Source of the DNA: an uncultured Paracoccaceae bacterium
GTDB lineage: Bacteria; Pseudomonadota; Alphaproteobacteria; Rhodobacterales; Rhodobacteraceae
Direction of reading: 5' to 3'
DNA: 64,000 nucleotides
Assembly (NCBI GenBank): GCA_937924905.1
Contig: CALDUK010000005.1
Location: forward strand, 1-64,000
The number at the start of each line of letters is the position of its first letter. Within the stretch, counting starts at the first letter, position 1. A program made the position numbers and the translations under genes. Shown in pieces: positions 45,446 to 55,225 of the stretch. Below the pieces are notes generated by a model, which ran no database searches, had not been told where the DNA came from, and saw only the letters and a program-made list of their open reading frames with translations.

Positions 45446-46801
45446 CTATTCAGCAGCGGCGTGATGCGGCACGCCAAGCCAATTGGTCCAATCGCGTTTG
45501 GCACGGTCTGTATATGCCTTGTATCGGTCGCGCCGTGCGCGTCGCCCGCCCTTGGCATCGACCGGTGGGAAAAGGCCGAAATTCACGTTCATAGGCTGAA
45601 ACGTCTTTGCCTCGGCTCCGCCTGTGATGTGATTGACCAAGGCACCAATCGCCGTCGTCTCGGGCACTTGCGGCAGGCTTTGCCCCAAGATCTCTGCCAC
45701 AGCGAACCGGGCGGCCAACAGGCCCATAGCCGCGCTTTCAACATAGCCTTCAACGCCGGTAATTTGACCGGCAAACCGGATGTTGGGCCGCGATTTCAAC
45801 CGCATTTCGTGATCCAAAAGCGTGGGGCTGTTCAGGAAGGTGTTGCGGTGAATGCCGCCAAGGCGCGCGAATTTGGCGTCTTGCAAGCCGGGTATCTGCC
45901 GAAATACGTCGGCCTGTGCACCGTATTTCATTTTGGTCTGAAACCCGACGATGTTCAGCAATGTGCCCATTTTATTGTCACGGCGAAGCTGTACGACGGC
46001 GTAAGGTTTAATGTCTGGCTGGTGCGGATTGGTCAGGCCCACAGGCTTCATAGGACCAAACCGCAGGGTTTCGCGCCCGCGTTCAGCCATCACTTCAATC
46101 GGCAGGCAACCGTCAAAATACCCAGCGGTTTCGCCTTCGTGAAATTCGGTTTTGTCTGCGCCGAGAAGCGCATCTATGAAAGCTTCATAGGTTGGTCTGT
46201 CCATCGGGCAGTTGATATACGCGGTGCGTTCTTCATGCGTCTCGCCCTTGTCATAGCGTGACTGCGCCCAGGCCTGTGTCATGTCGATGCTATCGGCATA
46301 GACGATGGGCGCTATGGCATCGAAGAACGCAAGACTATCCTGGCCGGTTTCCTGCCGTATCGCCTGGGCCAAAGCGGTAGATGTCAAAGGCCCGGTGGCA
46401 ATGATCCATTGGCCGTCTTCAGGCAGGGCGCTGTGTTCGCCCGCTTTGATGGTGATCGACGGATGGTCTGTCAGCCTTGCGGTGACCGCATCTGCAAAAG
46501 CGTCCCGATCGACTGCCAATGCGCCGCCTGCGGGCAGGCGGTGACGGTCGGCCATTTCCATGATCAGGCCGCCAGCGGCACGCATTTCCCAATGCAACAG
46601 CCCGACGGCATTTTGTTCGTCGTCGTCAGACCGGAACGAGTTTGAACACACCATTTCGGCGAATTGCCCGGTTTGATGGGCGAATGTGCCGATTGTGGGC
46701 CGCATCTCGTGCAAAACAACTGAAATGCCTTGCTGAGCCGCCTGCCAGGCCGCTTCCGATCCGGCGAGACCGCCACCGATAATGTGCAAAGTTTGTTTCA
46801 T
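45446..46801 (-). CDS. trmFO: Folate/FAD-dependent tRNA m5U54 methyltransferase TrmFO
   Basis: The 451-residue flavoprotein uses methylenetetrahydrofolate and FADH2 to methylate U54 of tRNA. It has the FAD-binding start [31 protein letters not shown], the substrate motif [11 protein letters not shown] and the [11 protein letters not shown] region around the conserved catalytic cysteines. C-terminal [11 protein letters not shown] and the [12 protein letters not shown] tail are also family hallmarks. Length is standard. It is the first gene before the methyltransferase. Confidence 0.95.
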   Translation of the reverse strand: MKQTLHIIGGGLAGSEAAWQAAQQGISVVLHEMRPTIGTFAHQTGQFAEMVCSNSFRSDDDEQNAVGLLHWEMRAAGGLIMEMADRHRLPAGGALAVDRDAFADAVTARLTDHPSITIKAGEHSALPEDGQWIIATGPLTSTALAQAIRQETGQDSLAFFDAIAPIVYADSIDMTQAWAQSRYDKGETHEERTAYINCPMDRPTYEAFIDALLGADKTEFHEGETAGYFDGCLPIEVMAERGRETLRFGPMKPVGLTNPHQPDIKPYAVVQLRRDNKMGTLLNIVGFQTKMKYGAQADVFRQIPGLQDAKFARLGGIHRNTFLNSPTLLDHEMRLKSRPNIRFAGQITGVEGYVESAAMGLLAARFAVAEILGQSLPQVPETTAIGALVNHITGGAEAKTFQPMNVNFGLFPPVDAKGGRRARRDRYKAYTDRAKRDWTNWLGVPHHAAAE

Positions 46802-46840
46802 ATCCCCGCCGTTTAAATCGGCTGCGGGCGATTGAAAAGG

Positions 46841-47317
46841 TCAGCCTGCGCGCGCGATGTCGAAGTCTTTGCGAAAGGCCCTGTCGTCGCAGACGGCGCC
46901 TGAGGATCGACCGCTCATGCGCATCCCATGGGCGTTTGTTCCAGACAAGGTCCCGGACGATTGCTCAGACCCGTTGGGCGTGCAGGAAAGATCGGCGGTC
47001 AAAAGCAATCCCCCCATCAAGGCAAGATCACGCCAGAACGCGGCAACATCACCGCCCGCCAACAAAGACACATAGCTGGAATAAAAGACGATCAATGCCA
47101 GACTAAGGGCTGCCAGCCGCCGACGATAGTTGAATAAAATTACGCAGGACAGGATCAGAACCAAAGCGTGCATGGCATGCATGGCCAGCGGGTCCGGAAG
47201 AACAGGTATCAGGAATACGGAAAGCGCATTATCAGGGATCATCCCCAGCGACATGGCGATGAAATAGGATGTGATCAAAAGCCGCATTAAGACGTGCGAC
47301 GAAACCTGATGTGTCAT
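46841..47317 (-). CDS. Small membrane protein of unknown function
   Basis: The 158-residue protein has four hydrophobic segments (about 12-30, 45-62, 66-82 and 85-105), then a polar, Ser/Gly-rich, Cys-containing cytosolic or periplasmic tail. The layout faintly recalls DoxX-like proteins, but no diagnostic motif is visible and I do not recognise the family. ATG 47317 is chosen because an upstream TTG adds only six residues. A TTAACC half-site (47362-47367) lies about 45 bp upstream. Confidence 0.65.
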   Translation of the reverse strand: MTHQVSSHVLMRLLITSYFIAMSLGMIPDNALSVFLIPVLPDPLAMHAMHALVLILSCVILFNYRRRLAALSLALIVFYSSYVSLLAGGDVAAFWRDLALMGGLLLTADLSCTPNGSEQSSGTLSGTNAHGMRMSGRSSGAVCDDRAFRKDFDIARAG

Positions 47318-47486
47318 TCGGTCTGCCCTTTGCAAACAATCGGTCGAACAAAGTCATTTTGTTAACCAGTGTTCGAGAACTGTGACAATTATCTGCCGAA
47401 CCCGGACATTCATCGTACAGTTTCAGGGCAAAAAAGTGGCGACGCGTGCCGACAACAGGCGTCGCCAAAACGCTTGGTCGGAAATG

Positions 47487-48236
47487 CTACCAAAGACCGC
47501 GACGGATCAGGGGGGCCACCGGATCGACCGTGCGGAAAGGACGGGTATGCGGGTTTGTCCCCCCCGACGTTCCAAGCGCAATTTGAATGCCAAGGCCAAG
47601 ACGCATCGCTCCGGCCGCGTCGTCGCGTCCCACCAGACTGCTGTGAGTCGCGCTGACATAGGCGCCCCAGGGGGAGCCTTCGGGGTTGAAAGTTGCTGTC
47701 AGGCCAAAATCAACCGAGGTGGCGCTGAAGGTTGCCTCGTCAAATTCTGCCAGATCAAGCGCCAGTTCAAAGTCCAGCGCCGGGCTGACGCTGTGGGCGA
47801 CGGATGCACCGGCAAATATATAATCCAGCCCGTCGACATCGGCCCACCCCATACCAGCGCGGCCTTCGACCAAAGTATCGTCGCCCCAGGACAACATCCC
47901 TTCTGCCCCGACCGAGCCATAGATCATTGCGCGACCGTCCACATCACTAAGCGCTGCGAAAAGCCCGTATTTCTGACCGGAAACGGGTGTCATATAGAGA
48001 TGCGCCGCACTTGTCCCAATCAGGCCCGATGTCGTGTCAGACACTGCAAGATCGCCTTGAAAGCCGTGAAATTCGGTGATGGCCACATCCAACTGGAAGG
48101 CCGCAGTGGCTTGAGCGTCGCCCGCTTCGTCCTGGATTGCGCCCAGATATAACGTGGCGCCGGTTATACCCAGGGAACTTTGCGCAAACGCTGGAAAAGA
48201 AAAACTCACTAACAAAACAAAAAGCAGCGTCCGCAT
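47487..48236 (-). CDS. Secreted beta-rich protein, candidate CtrA target
   Basis: The 249-residue protein has a clean signal peptide (MRTLLFVLLVSFSFPAFA, cut before QSS). The mature part alternates short hydrophobic and polar runs (VDVAITEFHGFQGDL, YGSVGAEGMLSWGDDTLVEGRAGMGWADVDGL), which suggests a small outer-membrane barrel or a soluble beta protein. I do not recognise the family. ATG 48236 follows GGAG. Its upstream region holds a perfect TTAA-N7-TTAA CtrA box 60 bp from the start and several more TTAA sites. The tail ends RTVDPVAPLIRRGLW, with no terminal pattern I can assign. Confidence 0.75.
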   Translation of the reverse strand: MRTLLFVLLVSFSFPAFAQSSLGITGATLYLGAIQDEAGDAQATAAFQLDVAITEFHGFQGDLAVSDTTSGLIGTSAAHLYMTPVSGQKYGLFAALSDVDGRAMIYGSVGAEGMLSWGDDTLVEGRAGMGWADVDGLDYIFAGASVAHSVSPALDFELALDLAEFDEATFSATSVDFGLTATFNPEGSPWGAYVSATHSSLVGRDDAAGAMRLGLGIQIALGTSGGTNPHTRPFRTVDPVAPLIRRGLW

Positions 48237-48295
48237 ACCACTCACTCCATCTGCTGGCCCCCACCGGCTGAAGTGAATTTGGCTCAAATGCGAAT

Positions 48296-48310
48296 TTAAT
48301 GAAAGATTAA
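48296..48310 (-). promoter_or_regulatory. Perfect CtrA box upstream of the secreted-protein gene
   Basis: TTAA-TGAAAGA-TTAA is an exact match to the full CtrA site. Additional TTAA tetramers occur at 48316, 48324, 48337 and 48347, making a dense cluster just upstream of the gene that starts at 48236. Confidence 0.65.
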
Positions 48311-48346
48311 TAGTATTAAGTGGTTAACGAGGTTTGTTAATCTTTT

Positions 48347-48361
48347 TTAAGCCACGATTAG
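48347..48361 (-). promoter_or_regulatory. Second CtrA-like box (one mismatch)
   Basis: TTAA-GCCACGA-TTAG differs from the CtrA consensus by one base and lies 37 bp from the perfect box, further from the gene. Paired boxes are usual at CtrA-controlled promoters. Confidence 0.4.
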
Positions 48362-48500
48362 AAAGTTCTCAACTTTTCACAGGCTTAACAATGCTGCTGC
48401 GCTGGCGGTTTTGAATTTATGATGGGATAGGGTGGTTAACCGACACGCGGTCAAGTAGCCGCACCGCCCGGCTTCCCCGGACGACGCGATCAATTCATTG

Positions 48501-51275
48501 CTAAGTTTCAGGATTTTCCTGGGGTGCTTCGCCCGAATCAGCGTCGTCCTCGTCGTCGCTTTGTTCCGCAATCCACGCGACTGAAACGACTTCTTCGCCG
48601 GCTGACGTATTGAACACTTTTACACCGCCCGCCGACCGGGACCGGAACGATATACCTTCGACGGGCACCCGAATGGATTGTCCCGTCGAGGTTGCCAGCA
48701 TGATCTGGTCGCCCATTTCGACAGGGAAAGACGCAATCAGTGGACCACCCCGCAACGCTTTATCCATTGCCATAACACCTTGTCCGCCACGGCCACGGAC
48801 GGGGTAATCGTGGCTGGATGACAGTTTACCCGCGCCGCCCGTTGTGATGGTCAAAATCAGGTTCTCTGCCGCTGACATTTCGGCATATCTTTCGGGTGAA
48901 AGCTGCCCTTCGGCCACGGCTTCTTCTTCCTCGTCAATTTCGACCTCGTCGTCAGTGGCGCCCGCCATCAGGCGGCGTTGTTTCAGATAAGAGGCGCGCT
49001 GCTCGGGGTCTGCTGCAAAGTGACGGATGATCGACATCGAAACAACCGTGTCGCCATTGGCCAATTTGATGCCGCGAACACCGGTTGAATCGCGGCCTTT
49101 GAACACGCGAACTTCGGTCGTCGGAAAGCGGATCGCGCGGCCCAAGGCGGTCACCAGCATCACGTCATCTTCTTCCGTGCAAATACGCGCGTTGACCAAC
49201 CGGACATCGCTGCCTTCGGGCAGTTTCATCGCGATTTTGCCGTTGGCTTTCACATTCGTAAAATCGCTCAAAGCATTCCGCCGGACGTCGCCTTCGGAGG
49301 TCGCAAAAAAGATTTGCAACTGATCCCATTCGTCTTCATCCCGATCAACCGGCATGATCGCAGCAATGGACACGCCCTGCGGGATGGGCAGGATGTTCAC
49401 AATCGCTTTGCCGCGCGACGTGCGCCCACCCAAGGGTAAACGCCAAGTCTTAAGTTTGTAGACGATGCCATCGGTGGTGAAGAACAGCAATTGGGTATGC
49501 GTGTTCGCGACGAAAAGCGTCGTGACCACGTCGTCTTCCTTAAGCGACCCGCCAGACAGCCCCTTGCCGCCGCGTTTTTGCGCGCGGAACTCGGCCAAGG
49601 CGGTGCGCTTGATATAGCCGCCTGCAGTAACCGTCACGACCATATCTTCACGTTCGATCAGGTCTTCGTCGTCCATGTCGCCCGCCCAATCGACGATTTC
49701 GGTGCGGCGGGGCACGGCAAACTGTTCGCGCACTTCGCGCAACTCGTCTGAGATGATCGACAGGATCCGCTCGCGGCTGGACAGGATATCCAGGTAATCC
49801 TTGATCTTGACCGCAAGCTCTTCCAGTTCATCCGTGATGGTTTTCACGCCCAGTTGCGTCAGGCGCTGCAATTGCAGGTCCAGAATGGCACGGGCCTGAC
49901 GTTCGGACAGATTGTAACTGCCATCGTCGTTGATCGTATGGGTCGGATCATCAATCAGCTTGATGTAATCCGCGATATCCTGTGCGGGCCAGCGTCGCGT
50001 CATCAGCTTTTCCCGCGCTTCCGCAGGCGTGGCCGAGGCACGAATGGTGGCAACGATTTCGTCGACATTAGACACGGCAACGGCCAAGCCGCACAGAACA
50101 TGGCTGCGTTCGCGGGCTTTTCTCAACTCAAAAGCCGTGCGGCGCGCGACGACCTCTTCGCGGAAGTCGATGAAGTACGACAGGAAGTCGCGCAATGTCA
50201 GTTGTTCGGGACGACCGCCATTCAGCGCCAGCATGTTACAGCCGAACGAGGTTTGCATCGGCGTAAAGCGATACAACTGGTTTAGCACGACATCTGGCGT
50301 CGCGTCGCGTTTCAGTTCGACAACCACACGAACCCCGACGCGGTCGCTTTCGTCTGCGACGCCACTGATGCCTTCGATCTTCTTTTCGCGCACCAGATCC
50401 GCGATCTTTTCGATCATCGAGGCTTTGTTCACCTGATAGGGAATCTCGTCCAAGATGATGGCGTAGCGGTCCTTTCGGATCTCTTCGACCCGCGTTTTCG
50501 CTCGAATGATGACGCTGCCGCGCCCTTCCAGATAAGCCTTGCGCGCGCCACCGCGGCCCAGAATGACCGCACCGGTTGGGAAATCGGGGGCAGGGATGTA
50601 CTCCATCAAGGCTTCGGTCGACATATCTGGGTCATCAATCAGCGCTAAAGTGCCGTCGATAACTTCGCCCAGATTGTGCGGGGGAATATTGGTGGCCATG
50701 CCGACAGCAATGCCGCCTGCACCATTGACCAGCATATTGGGAAAACGGGCAGGCAAAACCGAAGGTTCTTGATCCTTGCCGTCATAGTTGTCCTGAAAAT
50801 CAACCGTGTCGCGGTCAATGTCCTCAAGCAGCGCGGCGGCAGGTTTGTCCATGCGCACTTCGGTGTAGCGCATAGCCGCCGGGTTATCGCCATCCATCGA
50901 CCCGAAGTTGCCTTGACCGTCCAGAAGCGGCAGCGACATCGAAAACGGCTGCGCCATCCGCACCAAAGCGTCATAAATCGCGCCGTCGCCATGGGGGTGA
51001 TACTTACCCATTGTATCGCCAACCGGCCGGGCCGATTTGCGATAGGCCTTGTCGTGGGAATTTCCGGTCTCGTGCATCGCGTACAGGATGCGCCGGTGCA
51101 CCGGTTTCAGTCCGTCGCGCAAGTCAGGAATGGCCCGCGACACCATCACCGACATCGCGTAATCGAGATAGGAGGTTTTCATCTCTTCTTCGATGGACAC
51201 TGTCGGCCCGTCGTACGGGGGACGGGGGCGCGCGGATTCTTCTTCTTTTTCAGGGGGTTCGGGCGTGTCGGTCAC
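48501..51275 (-). CDS. gyrA: DNA gyrase subunit A
   Basis: The 924-residue subunit cleaves and rejoins DNA in the gyrase tetramer. The start region [39 protein letters not shown] is invariant; the catalytic Tyr is Tyr137 (AAMRYTEV). In the quinolone pocket [10 protein letters not shown], Gly98 occupies the place of E. coli Ser83, while Asp102 matches Asp87. The C-terminal beta-pinwheel carries QKRGGKG (GyrA box, in [14 protein letters not shown]). The tail is very acidic. Start is GTG 51275. It is a stand-alone unit, without gyrB. Confidence 0.97.
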   Translation of the reverse strand: MTDTPEPPEKEEESARPRPPYDGPTVSIEEEMKTSYLDYAMSVMVSRAIPDLRDGLKPVHRRILYAMHETGNSHDKAYRKSARPVGDTMGKYHPHGDGAIYDALVRMAQPFSMSLPLLDGQGNFGSMDGDNPAAMRYTEVRMDKPAAALLEDIDRDTVDFQDNYDGKDQEPSVLPARFPNMLVNGAGGIAVGMATNIPPHNLGEVIDGTLALIDDPDMSTEALMEYIPAPDFPTGAVILGRGGARKAYLEGRGSVIIRAKTRVEEIRKDRYAIILDEIPYQVNKASMIEKIADLVREKKIEGISGVADESDRVGVRVVVELKRDATPDVVLNQLYRFTPMQTSFGCNMLALNGGRPEQLTLRDFLSYFIDFREEVVARRTAFELRKARERSHVLCGLAVAVSNVDEIVATIRASATPAEAREKLMTRRWPAQDIADYIKLIDDPTHTINDDGSYNLSERQARAILDLQLQRLTQLGVKTITDELEELAVKIKDYLDILSSRERILSIISDELREVREQFAVPRRTEIVDWAGDMDDEDLIEREDMVVTVTAGGYIKRTALAEFRAQKRGGKGLSGGSLKEDDVVTTLFVANTHTQLLFFTTDGIVYKLKTWRLPLGGRTSRGKAIVNILPIPQGVSIAAIMPVDRDEDEWDQLQIFFATSEGDVRRNALSDFTNVKANGKIAMKLPEGSDVRLVNARICTEEDDVMLVTALGRAIRFPTTEVRVFKGRDSTGVRGIKLANGDTVVSMSIIRHFAADPEQRASYLKQRRLMAGATDDEVEIDEEEEAVAEGQLSPERYAEMSAAENLILTITTGGAGKLSSSHDYPVRGRGGQGVMAMDKALRGGPLIASFPVEMGDQIMLATSTGQSIRVPVEGISFRSRSAGGVKVFNTSAGEEVVSVAWIAEQSDDEDDADSGEAPQENPET

Positions 51276-51453
51276 TGTCTGCTCACTTTTTCGTCGAACC
51301 GCTAGATTTGGTTGTTACCATTCTATCAGACCGCAAGGTTTGGGTGCAATGGCAGAACCGTCCCGCCGCTGGCAGCCGCACCGGCTTTGTGCCAACATAT
51401 TGTTTTTATTGAAAAGTAATCTTTTTCATGGCTGAATTTGTTTGGGGGAGAAA

Positions 51454-51735
51454 ATGAGGTTTGATATGAGCATGTCTGAAACCGAACTTTTGCTAAAAGG
51501 CTATGGGCTTACGACGGCCGAGTTTTTCTATCGAATGCCCGATTTCACCAGCGTGCTGAACACGTTTGTTTGGCAGGATTACGACGTGGCGCCCGACCAT
51601 CCGCGACTGTTCAAGTTCATTGATTTCTGGCGCGATGAACTGGATGGGCCACTGCATTCGGTGCGGTTCGTGCATCGCAAAACCCTGTCTGCTGGCGAAT
51701 GGCAGAACATCACGGGTGAGTTTACGCTGCATTGA
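51454..51735 (+). CDS. usg: Usg family protein
   Basis: The 93-residue protein matches the Usg family of alphaproteobacteria: LLKGYGLTTAEFFYRMPDFTSVLNTFVWQDYDVAPDHPRLFKFIDFWRDELDGPLHSVRFVH. The name comes from its place upstream of trp genes in some species; its function is not established. Here it stands between gyrA and dsbB. ATG 51454 follows GGGGGAG. It is small and soluble, with no membrane segment. Confidence 0.85.
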   Translation: MRFDMSMSETELLLKGYGLTTAEFFYRMPDFTSVLNTFVWQDYDVAPDHPRLFKFIDFWRDELDGPLHSVRFVHRKTLSAGEWQNITGEFTLH

Positions 51736-51779
51736 TAGCTCGATGTGGCCGGGCGTGGCAAAGGTTTGCGGTGTTTGCG

Positions 51780-52247
51780 TTAGGCTTTCCGCCAAAGCGC
51801 AGCGATCCAGACTATCGCAAGCCCGAGGGAACAAACCGCATTCCACGACGCCATCGATAGCCCGGCAAAAGCCCAGGCGACCTCGTCGCACATCACGACA
51901 TTCACCGGTGCGTCCAGCGAAAGCAAATCCTGGCCAGACAAGCCACCCAGATCATTGCCACCGCCCGAACACGACGTCGGACCCTGCCACCAGCCGCGTT
52001 CAACGCCTGAGTGGTACACCCCGATTGCTGCAGACGTCAGTGCTGACAGCGCACCAGCCATCCCAAACAAGAGCCGTGGCCCCAAGAACGCTACCAAAGC
52101 GCCGATGGCAATCGCGACGCCATGCGGCCACCGTTGCCAAAGGCACAGCTTGCACGGCGCATAGCCAAGCGCTTGAAAACCGAATGCACCCATCAAAAGC
52201 GCGGCCGAGCCAAAAGCCGCAAGAAGCATCAATTTGCGTGCCGTCAT
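51780..52247 (-). CDS. dsbB: Disulfide bond formation protein B
   Basis: The 155-residue inner-membrane protein reoxidises DsbA using quinone. It has four membrane spans and both Cys pairs: Cys32-x2-Cys35 (APCKLCLWQRWPH) and a second pair (PTSC about 90, VMC about 117). ATG 52247 overlaps the exoD stop as ATGA, which fixes this start over a GTG four codons earlier. The product resembles the shorter DsbB-type proteins of alphaproteobacteria. Confidence 0.92.
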   Translation of the reverse strand: MTARKLMLLAAFGSAALLMGAFGFQALGYAPCKLCLWQRWPHGVAIAIGALVAFLGPRLLFGMAGALSALTSAAIGVYHSGVERGWWQGPTSCSGGGNDLGGLSGQDLLSLDAPVNVVMCDEVAWAFAGLSMASWNAVCSLGLAIVWIAALWRKA

Positions 52248-52858
52248 AAACCAAGCCACCCTTTCACCAAGCTTGCCAGCGTGGCGCCTGCAAAGATCAG
52301 TGTCGCGATCCAGACAGTGCCAATCACCGATCCGACCAGAACCAGAATACCATCACGCTGCAGCAACCCCATCGAGATGACAACCACCGCAAACCCAGGA
52401 ATGGTATTGGTGCCCGGCAATGGCACAAGGATCGACATGCTGAACAGCACAAGCGCACCACCCACGATGCGATCAACCGGCGGGCGGGTCAGAAGGCCCA
52501 ATCGAGGGCGGCTAAGCGCTTCGATCTTCAGCAGCCACGGCTCGGCACGGTTGGCCAGACTTTTCAGCCCGTCTTTTGACACCACCCGCGCGCCCAGACG
52601 GGCAGGCAGCCACGGCGATGTGCGCCCCAAAAGCACCTGTGCTGACACGAACATCAGCGGCAAGGCAACAATCTGAGGGATGCCATAAAGAAATGGGATG
52701 CAGCAAGGCAAAGCCAGGATCAGAAGGAAAAGCCCGAACGCGCGCTCGTGCAACTGCCCCAAAATCCAGTCCAGGGTCACGCCATCACCTTCGGCATCGT
52801 CTGCCAGCTGATGAAGGCGGCGCGAGATGGGCGTGTCGTCGAAGGACCGCGTGTCCAT
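52244..52858 (-). CDS. exoD: Exopolysaccharide synthesis protein ExoD
   Basis: A 204-residue ExoD-family membrane protein: VTLDWILGQLHERAFGLFLLILALPCCIPFLYGIPQIVALPLMF (about 27-70) is the family signature, and RPPVDRIVGGALVLFSMSILVPLPGTNTIPG the second. In Rhizobium ExoD affects exopolysaccharide and alkali tolerance; its biochemical role is not settled. It is coupled to dsbB by a four-base overlap. Confidence 0.9.
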   Translation of the reverse strand: MDTRSFDDTPISRRLHQLADDAEGDGVTLDWILGQLHERAFGLFLLILALPCCIPFLYGIPQIVALPLMFVSAQVLLGRTSPWLPARLGARVVSKDGLKSLANRAEPWLLKIEALSRPRLGLLTRPPVDRIVGGALVLFSMSILVPLPGTNTIPGFAVVVISMGLLQRDGILVLVGSVIGTVWIATLIFAGATLASLVKGWLGL

Positions 52859-53059
52859 TCAGGTGTCTCCTGTTCCCCGAGCGTTTGCGAATTTTCACCT
52901 AGCAAACCATTATCGCGCGGGCCACCGCTCAATTTTCAACGCGCGTCCAGTGCGTGTTTTGCGCGTCTATCTAAACGGATTGCCCGCCGTTGGCCGTTGC
53001 CGTTCCCGCGCGGCTTGTGCAGAATGCCGTTGAACCAGGGTGGTGTGAAGGAAAACGGC

Positions 53060-53911
53060 ATGAAGTGGCGCGGTCGTCGGGGCAGTTCAAACATTGAAGA
53101 TCGACGGCAAAGCCCGATGCGCACAGGTGGTTCGCTTGGCATTGTTGGCGTTCTTCTGGTGCTTGGGCTGGGGTATGTGTTTGGTATCGATGTCACGCCG
53201 TTCCTGCAAGGTCAGGGGCTGGGCGGGCAGTCGCAAATTGAAACTGGCGAGCTGACCGAAGCAGATCAACGCGTCGGGCAGTTTGTCAGCGTCGCACTTG
53301 CCGATACCGAAGAAATTTGGTCCGACATCTTTCGCACGCAGGTTGGACGCCCGTATGACCCGGCGGTTCTGGTGTTGTTCAAAGGCGTAACACAATCGCC
53401 TTGTGGCAACGCCAGTGGGGCAACGGGGCCGTTTTATTGTCCGGCGGACCGCAAGATTTATCTGGACACGAATTTTTTCACGACACTCGAACGCCAGATG
53501 GGCGCAGGCGGGGATTTCGCAGCGGCCTATGTTGTTGCCCATGAGGTTGCCCATCATGTGCAAAACGAACTGGGTGTCTTAGGGCAGGCCAATCGTATTC
53601 GCGCGCAAGTGAGCCAAGAACAGTCCAATCAAGTCAGCGTTCGGATCGAATTGCAGGCCGATTGTTATTCGGGGCTTTGGGCGCGACTGGCACAGGCGCG
53701 GTTTGGCTCGCTGGAACGCGGCGATATCGCCGAAGCCATGAATGCCGCAAAACAGATTGGCGACGATACGATTCAGAGAAACGCAGGGCAGGTGCCTCGG
53801 CCCCATACATTCACCCACGGCTCGTCCGAGCAGCGCCAACGCTGGTTTGCGAAAGGGTATGAAACCGGGGATGTGCGGGCCTGCGATACCTTCAGCACAG
53901 ACCAGTTATAG
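53060..53911 (+). CDS. Membrane-anchored neutral zinc metallopeptidase (YpfJ family)
   Basis: The 283-residue protein has a short cytosolic basic segment (MKWRGRRGSSNIEDRR), one membrane span (about 24-44) and a periplasmic peptidase domain. The zinc site is HEVAH (161-165) within VVAHEVAHHVQNELGV, with a later Glu/Asp in IELQADCYSGLWA. CGNASGATGPFYCPADRKIYLDTNFF is a family hallmark. The substrate is unknown. ATG 53060 follows GAAGGAAAAC. Confidence 0.93.
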   Translation: MKWRGRRGSSNIEDRRQSPMRTGGSLGIVGVLLVLGLGYVFGIDVTPFLQGQGLGGQSQIETGELTEADQRVGQFVSVALADTEEIWSDIFRTQVGRPYDPAVLVLFKGVTQSPCGNASGATGPFYCPADRKIYLDTNFFTTLERQMGAGGDFAAAYVVAHEVAHHVQNELGVLGQANRIRAQVSQEQSNQVSVRIELQADCYSGLWARLAQARFGSLERGDIAEAMNAAKQIGDDTIQRNAGQVPRPHTFTHGSSEQRQRWFAKGYETGDVRACDTFSTDQL

Positions 53912-53916
53912 ACCGG

Positions 53917-55131
53917 TCAGGCCGGTTGGTTGTCGCGGGTCCGCGTCACTCGCATCAAAATCCCAAGCGCAATCACGATGTTGAACAGGTTGAACGCAAT
54001 ACCATTCCAGATGGCGGCCGCGTAAGAACCGGTCAGGTCATATAGCCAACCAGACACCCATCCGCCAAAGGCCATCCCGACGATCGTTGATCCGATGACA
54101 ATACCAACCCGGCGTCCGGCTTCTTTAGGGGGCATATATTCCCGCACGATAATCGCATAGGCGGGCACAATTCCGCCTTGGCTAAGACCAAAGATCAGAG
54201 CGATCATCGACAACGCCGTCTGGTCGCCTTGAACAAGAAAAAGGCTAAGCGCCAGCATTTGCAGCGTGCCGCCAATCGCCAGAACCATCAGCCCGCCCAA
54301 CCGGTCCGACAGCGCCCCGAAACAAAGTCGCGAAAGAACCCCACCGGCCAGCATCAGGCTTAGCATCTCAGCCCCTGCGGCGGCGCCAAAGCCGCGGTCG
54401 ATGCATAGCGCGACAATGTGAACCTGTGGCATCGACATGGCCGTGCAACAACCAATGCCCGCAATGGCCAGCAAGATTTGCAACGCTTTTGGCGACAGTT
54501 GAATGCTCGACGCCTTTACAGCCGCAGCGGCCGTCGCTCGTTCGGTCGATCCTGCGTCTATGCGGCGTCGCAGCAAAAACGCCCCCGGCACCGTGACCAC
54601 CAAGACAAGTACAGCAAGCAACAGATACGCGTTCTGCCAGCCCCCGTCTTCCATCACCCAAGCAATGGGTGTGGGCCACACGGCGCCCGCCAGATAGTTG
54701 CCGCTGGCGGCTATGGCGACCGCGATGCCACGCCGGCGCAAAAACCATTGCGAGGAATCAGCGATAAGCGGCGCGAAACTGGCCGCTGCGCCCAGACCAA
54801 GCAGCAAATGCAGAACCGAAACCGCGCCAAGGGACGGCAACAGCGCCGACGCCGCAAAGCCAATCGCCTCGGCCAAGCCCGCCAAGGCCAGCACCGGCGT
54901 GATGCCCCAACGATCAACCGCGCGTCCCAGGACAAAGTTGCCGATGGCGAAACCTGCCATGCAGAAGATGTAGGGCACCGTGGCGGTCGCTCGTGAGACG
55001 CCAAAATCGGCCTCCATCGCGGGCAAGACCACGATGGACGCCCACATGCCAATCGAACCCACAACGCTTAGCGCCAAACTTATCGCAAGACGTAGCCACG
55101 AATAGGCGGTGTCATGTTGTGTCTGGCTCAT
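53917..55131 (-). CDS. Major facilitator superfamily transporter
   Basis: The 404-residue protein has 12 predicted spans, the loop motif GRAVDRWGITP (about 70-80) and the second-half equivalent GALSDRLGGLM. It resembles the oxalate/formate or monocarboxylate-type MFS subgroup; the substrate is not readable from sequence. It lies 94 bases downstream of a GlxA-type regulator on the same strand. ATG 55131 removes 35 residues lacking support. Confidence 0.85.
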   Translation of the reverse strand: MSQTQHDTAYSWLRLAISLALSVVGSIGMWASIVVLPAMEADFGVSRATATVPYIFCMAGFAIGNFVLGRAVDRWGITPVLALAGLAEAIGFAASALLPSLGAVSVLHLLLGLGAAASFAPLIADSSQWFLRRRGIAVAIAASGNYLAGAVWPTPIAWVMEDGGWQNAYLLLAVLVLVVTVPGAFLLRRRIDAGSTERATAAAAVKASSIQLSPKALQILLAIAGIGCCTAMSMPQVHIVALCIDRGFGAAAGAEMLSLMLAGGVLSRLCFGALSDRLGGLMVLAIGGTLQMLALSLFLVQGDQTALSMIALIFGLSQGGIVPAYAIIVREYMPPKEAGRRVGIVIGSTIVGMAFGGWVSGWLYDLTGSYAAAIWNGIAFNLFNIVIALGILMRVTRTRDNQPA

Positions 55132-55225
55132 CTGTGGGCGTCGGAACGGGAAAGGGGGGTGCCAAAGAGCTTGCCTGACCGGGGCCGCGCTAAGATCGAA
55201 GTCAAAACCGGAAAGAATGCTTGCG

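Noticed and set aside
47362-47380. TTAACC half-site and GTTCGAGAAC near the membrane-protein gene
   Set aside because: The CtrA half-site has no partner at the right spacing, and the GTTC/GAAC arrangement does not have the direct-repeat form of the alphaproteobacterial LexA box.
51301-51312. TGGT-TGTT-ACCA as a further GntR operator
   Set aside because: The spacer is four bases rather than three, flanks do not match, and the location between gyrA and usg does not fit the regulon.
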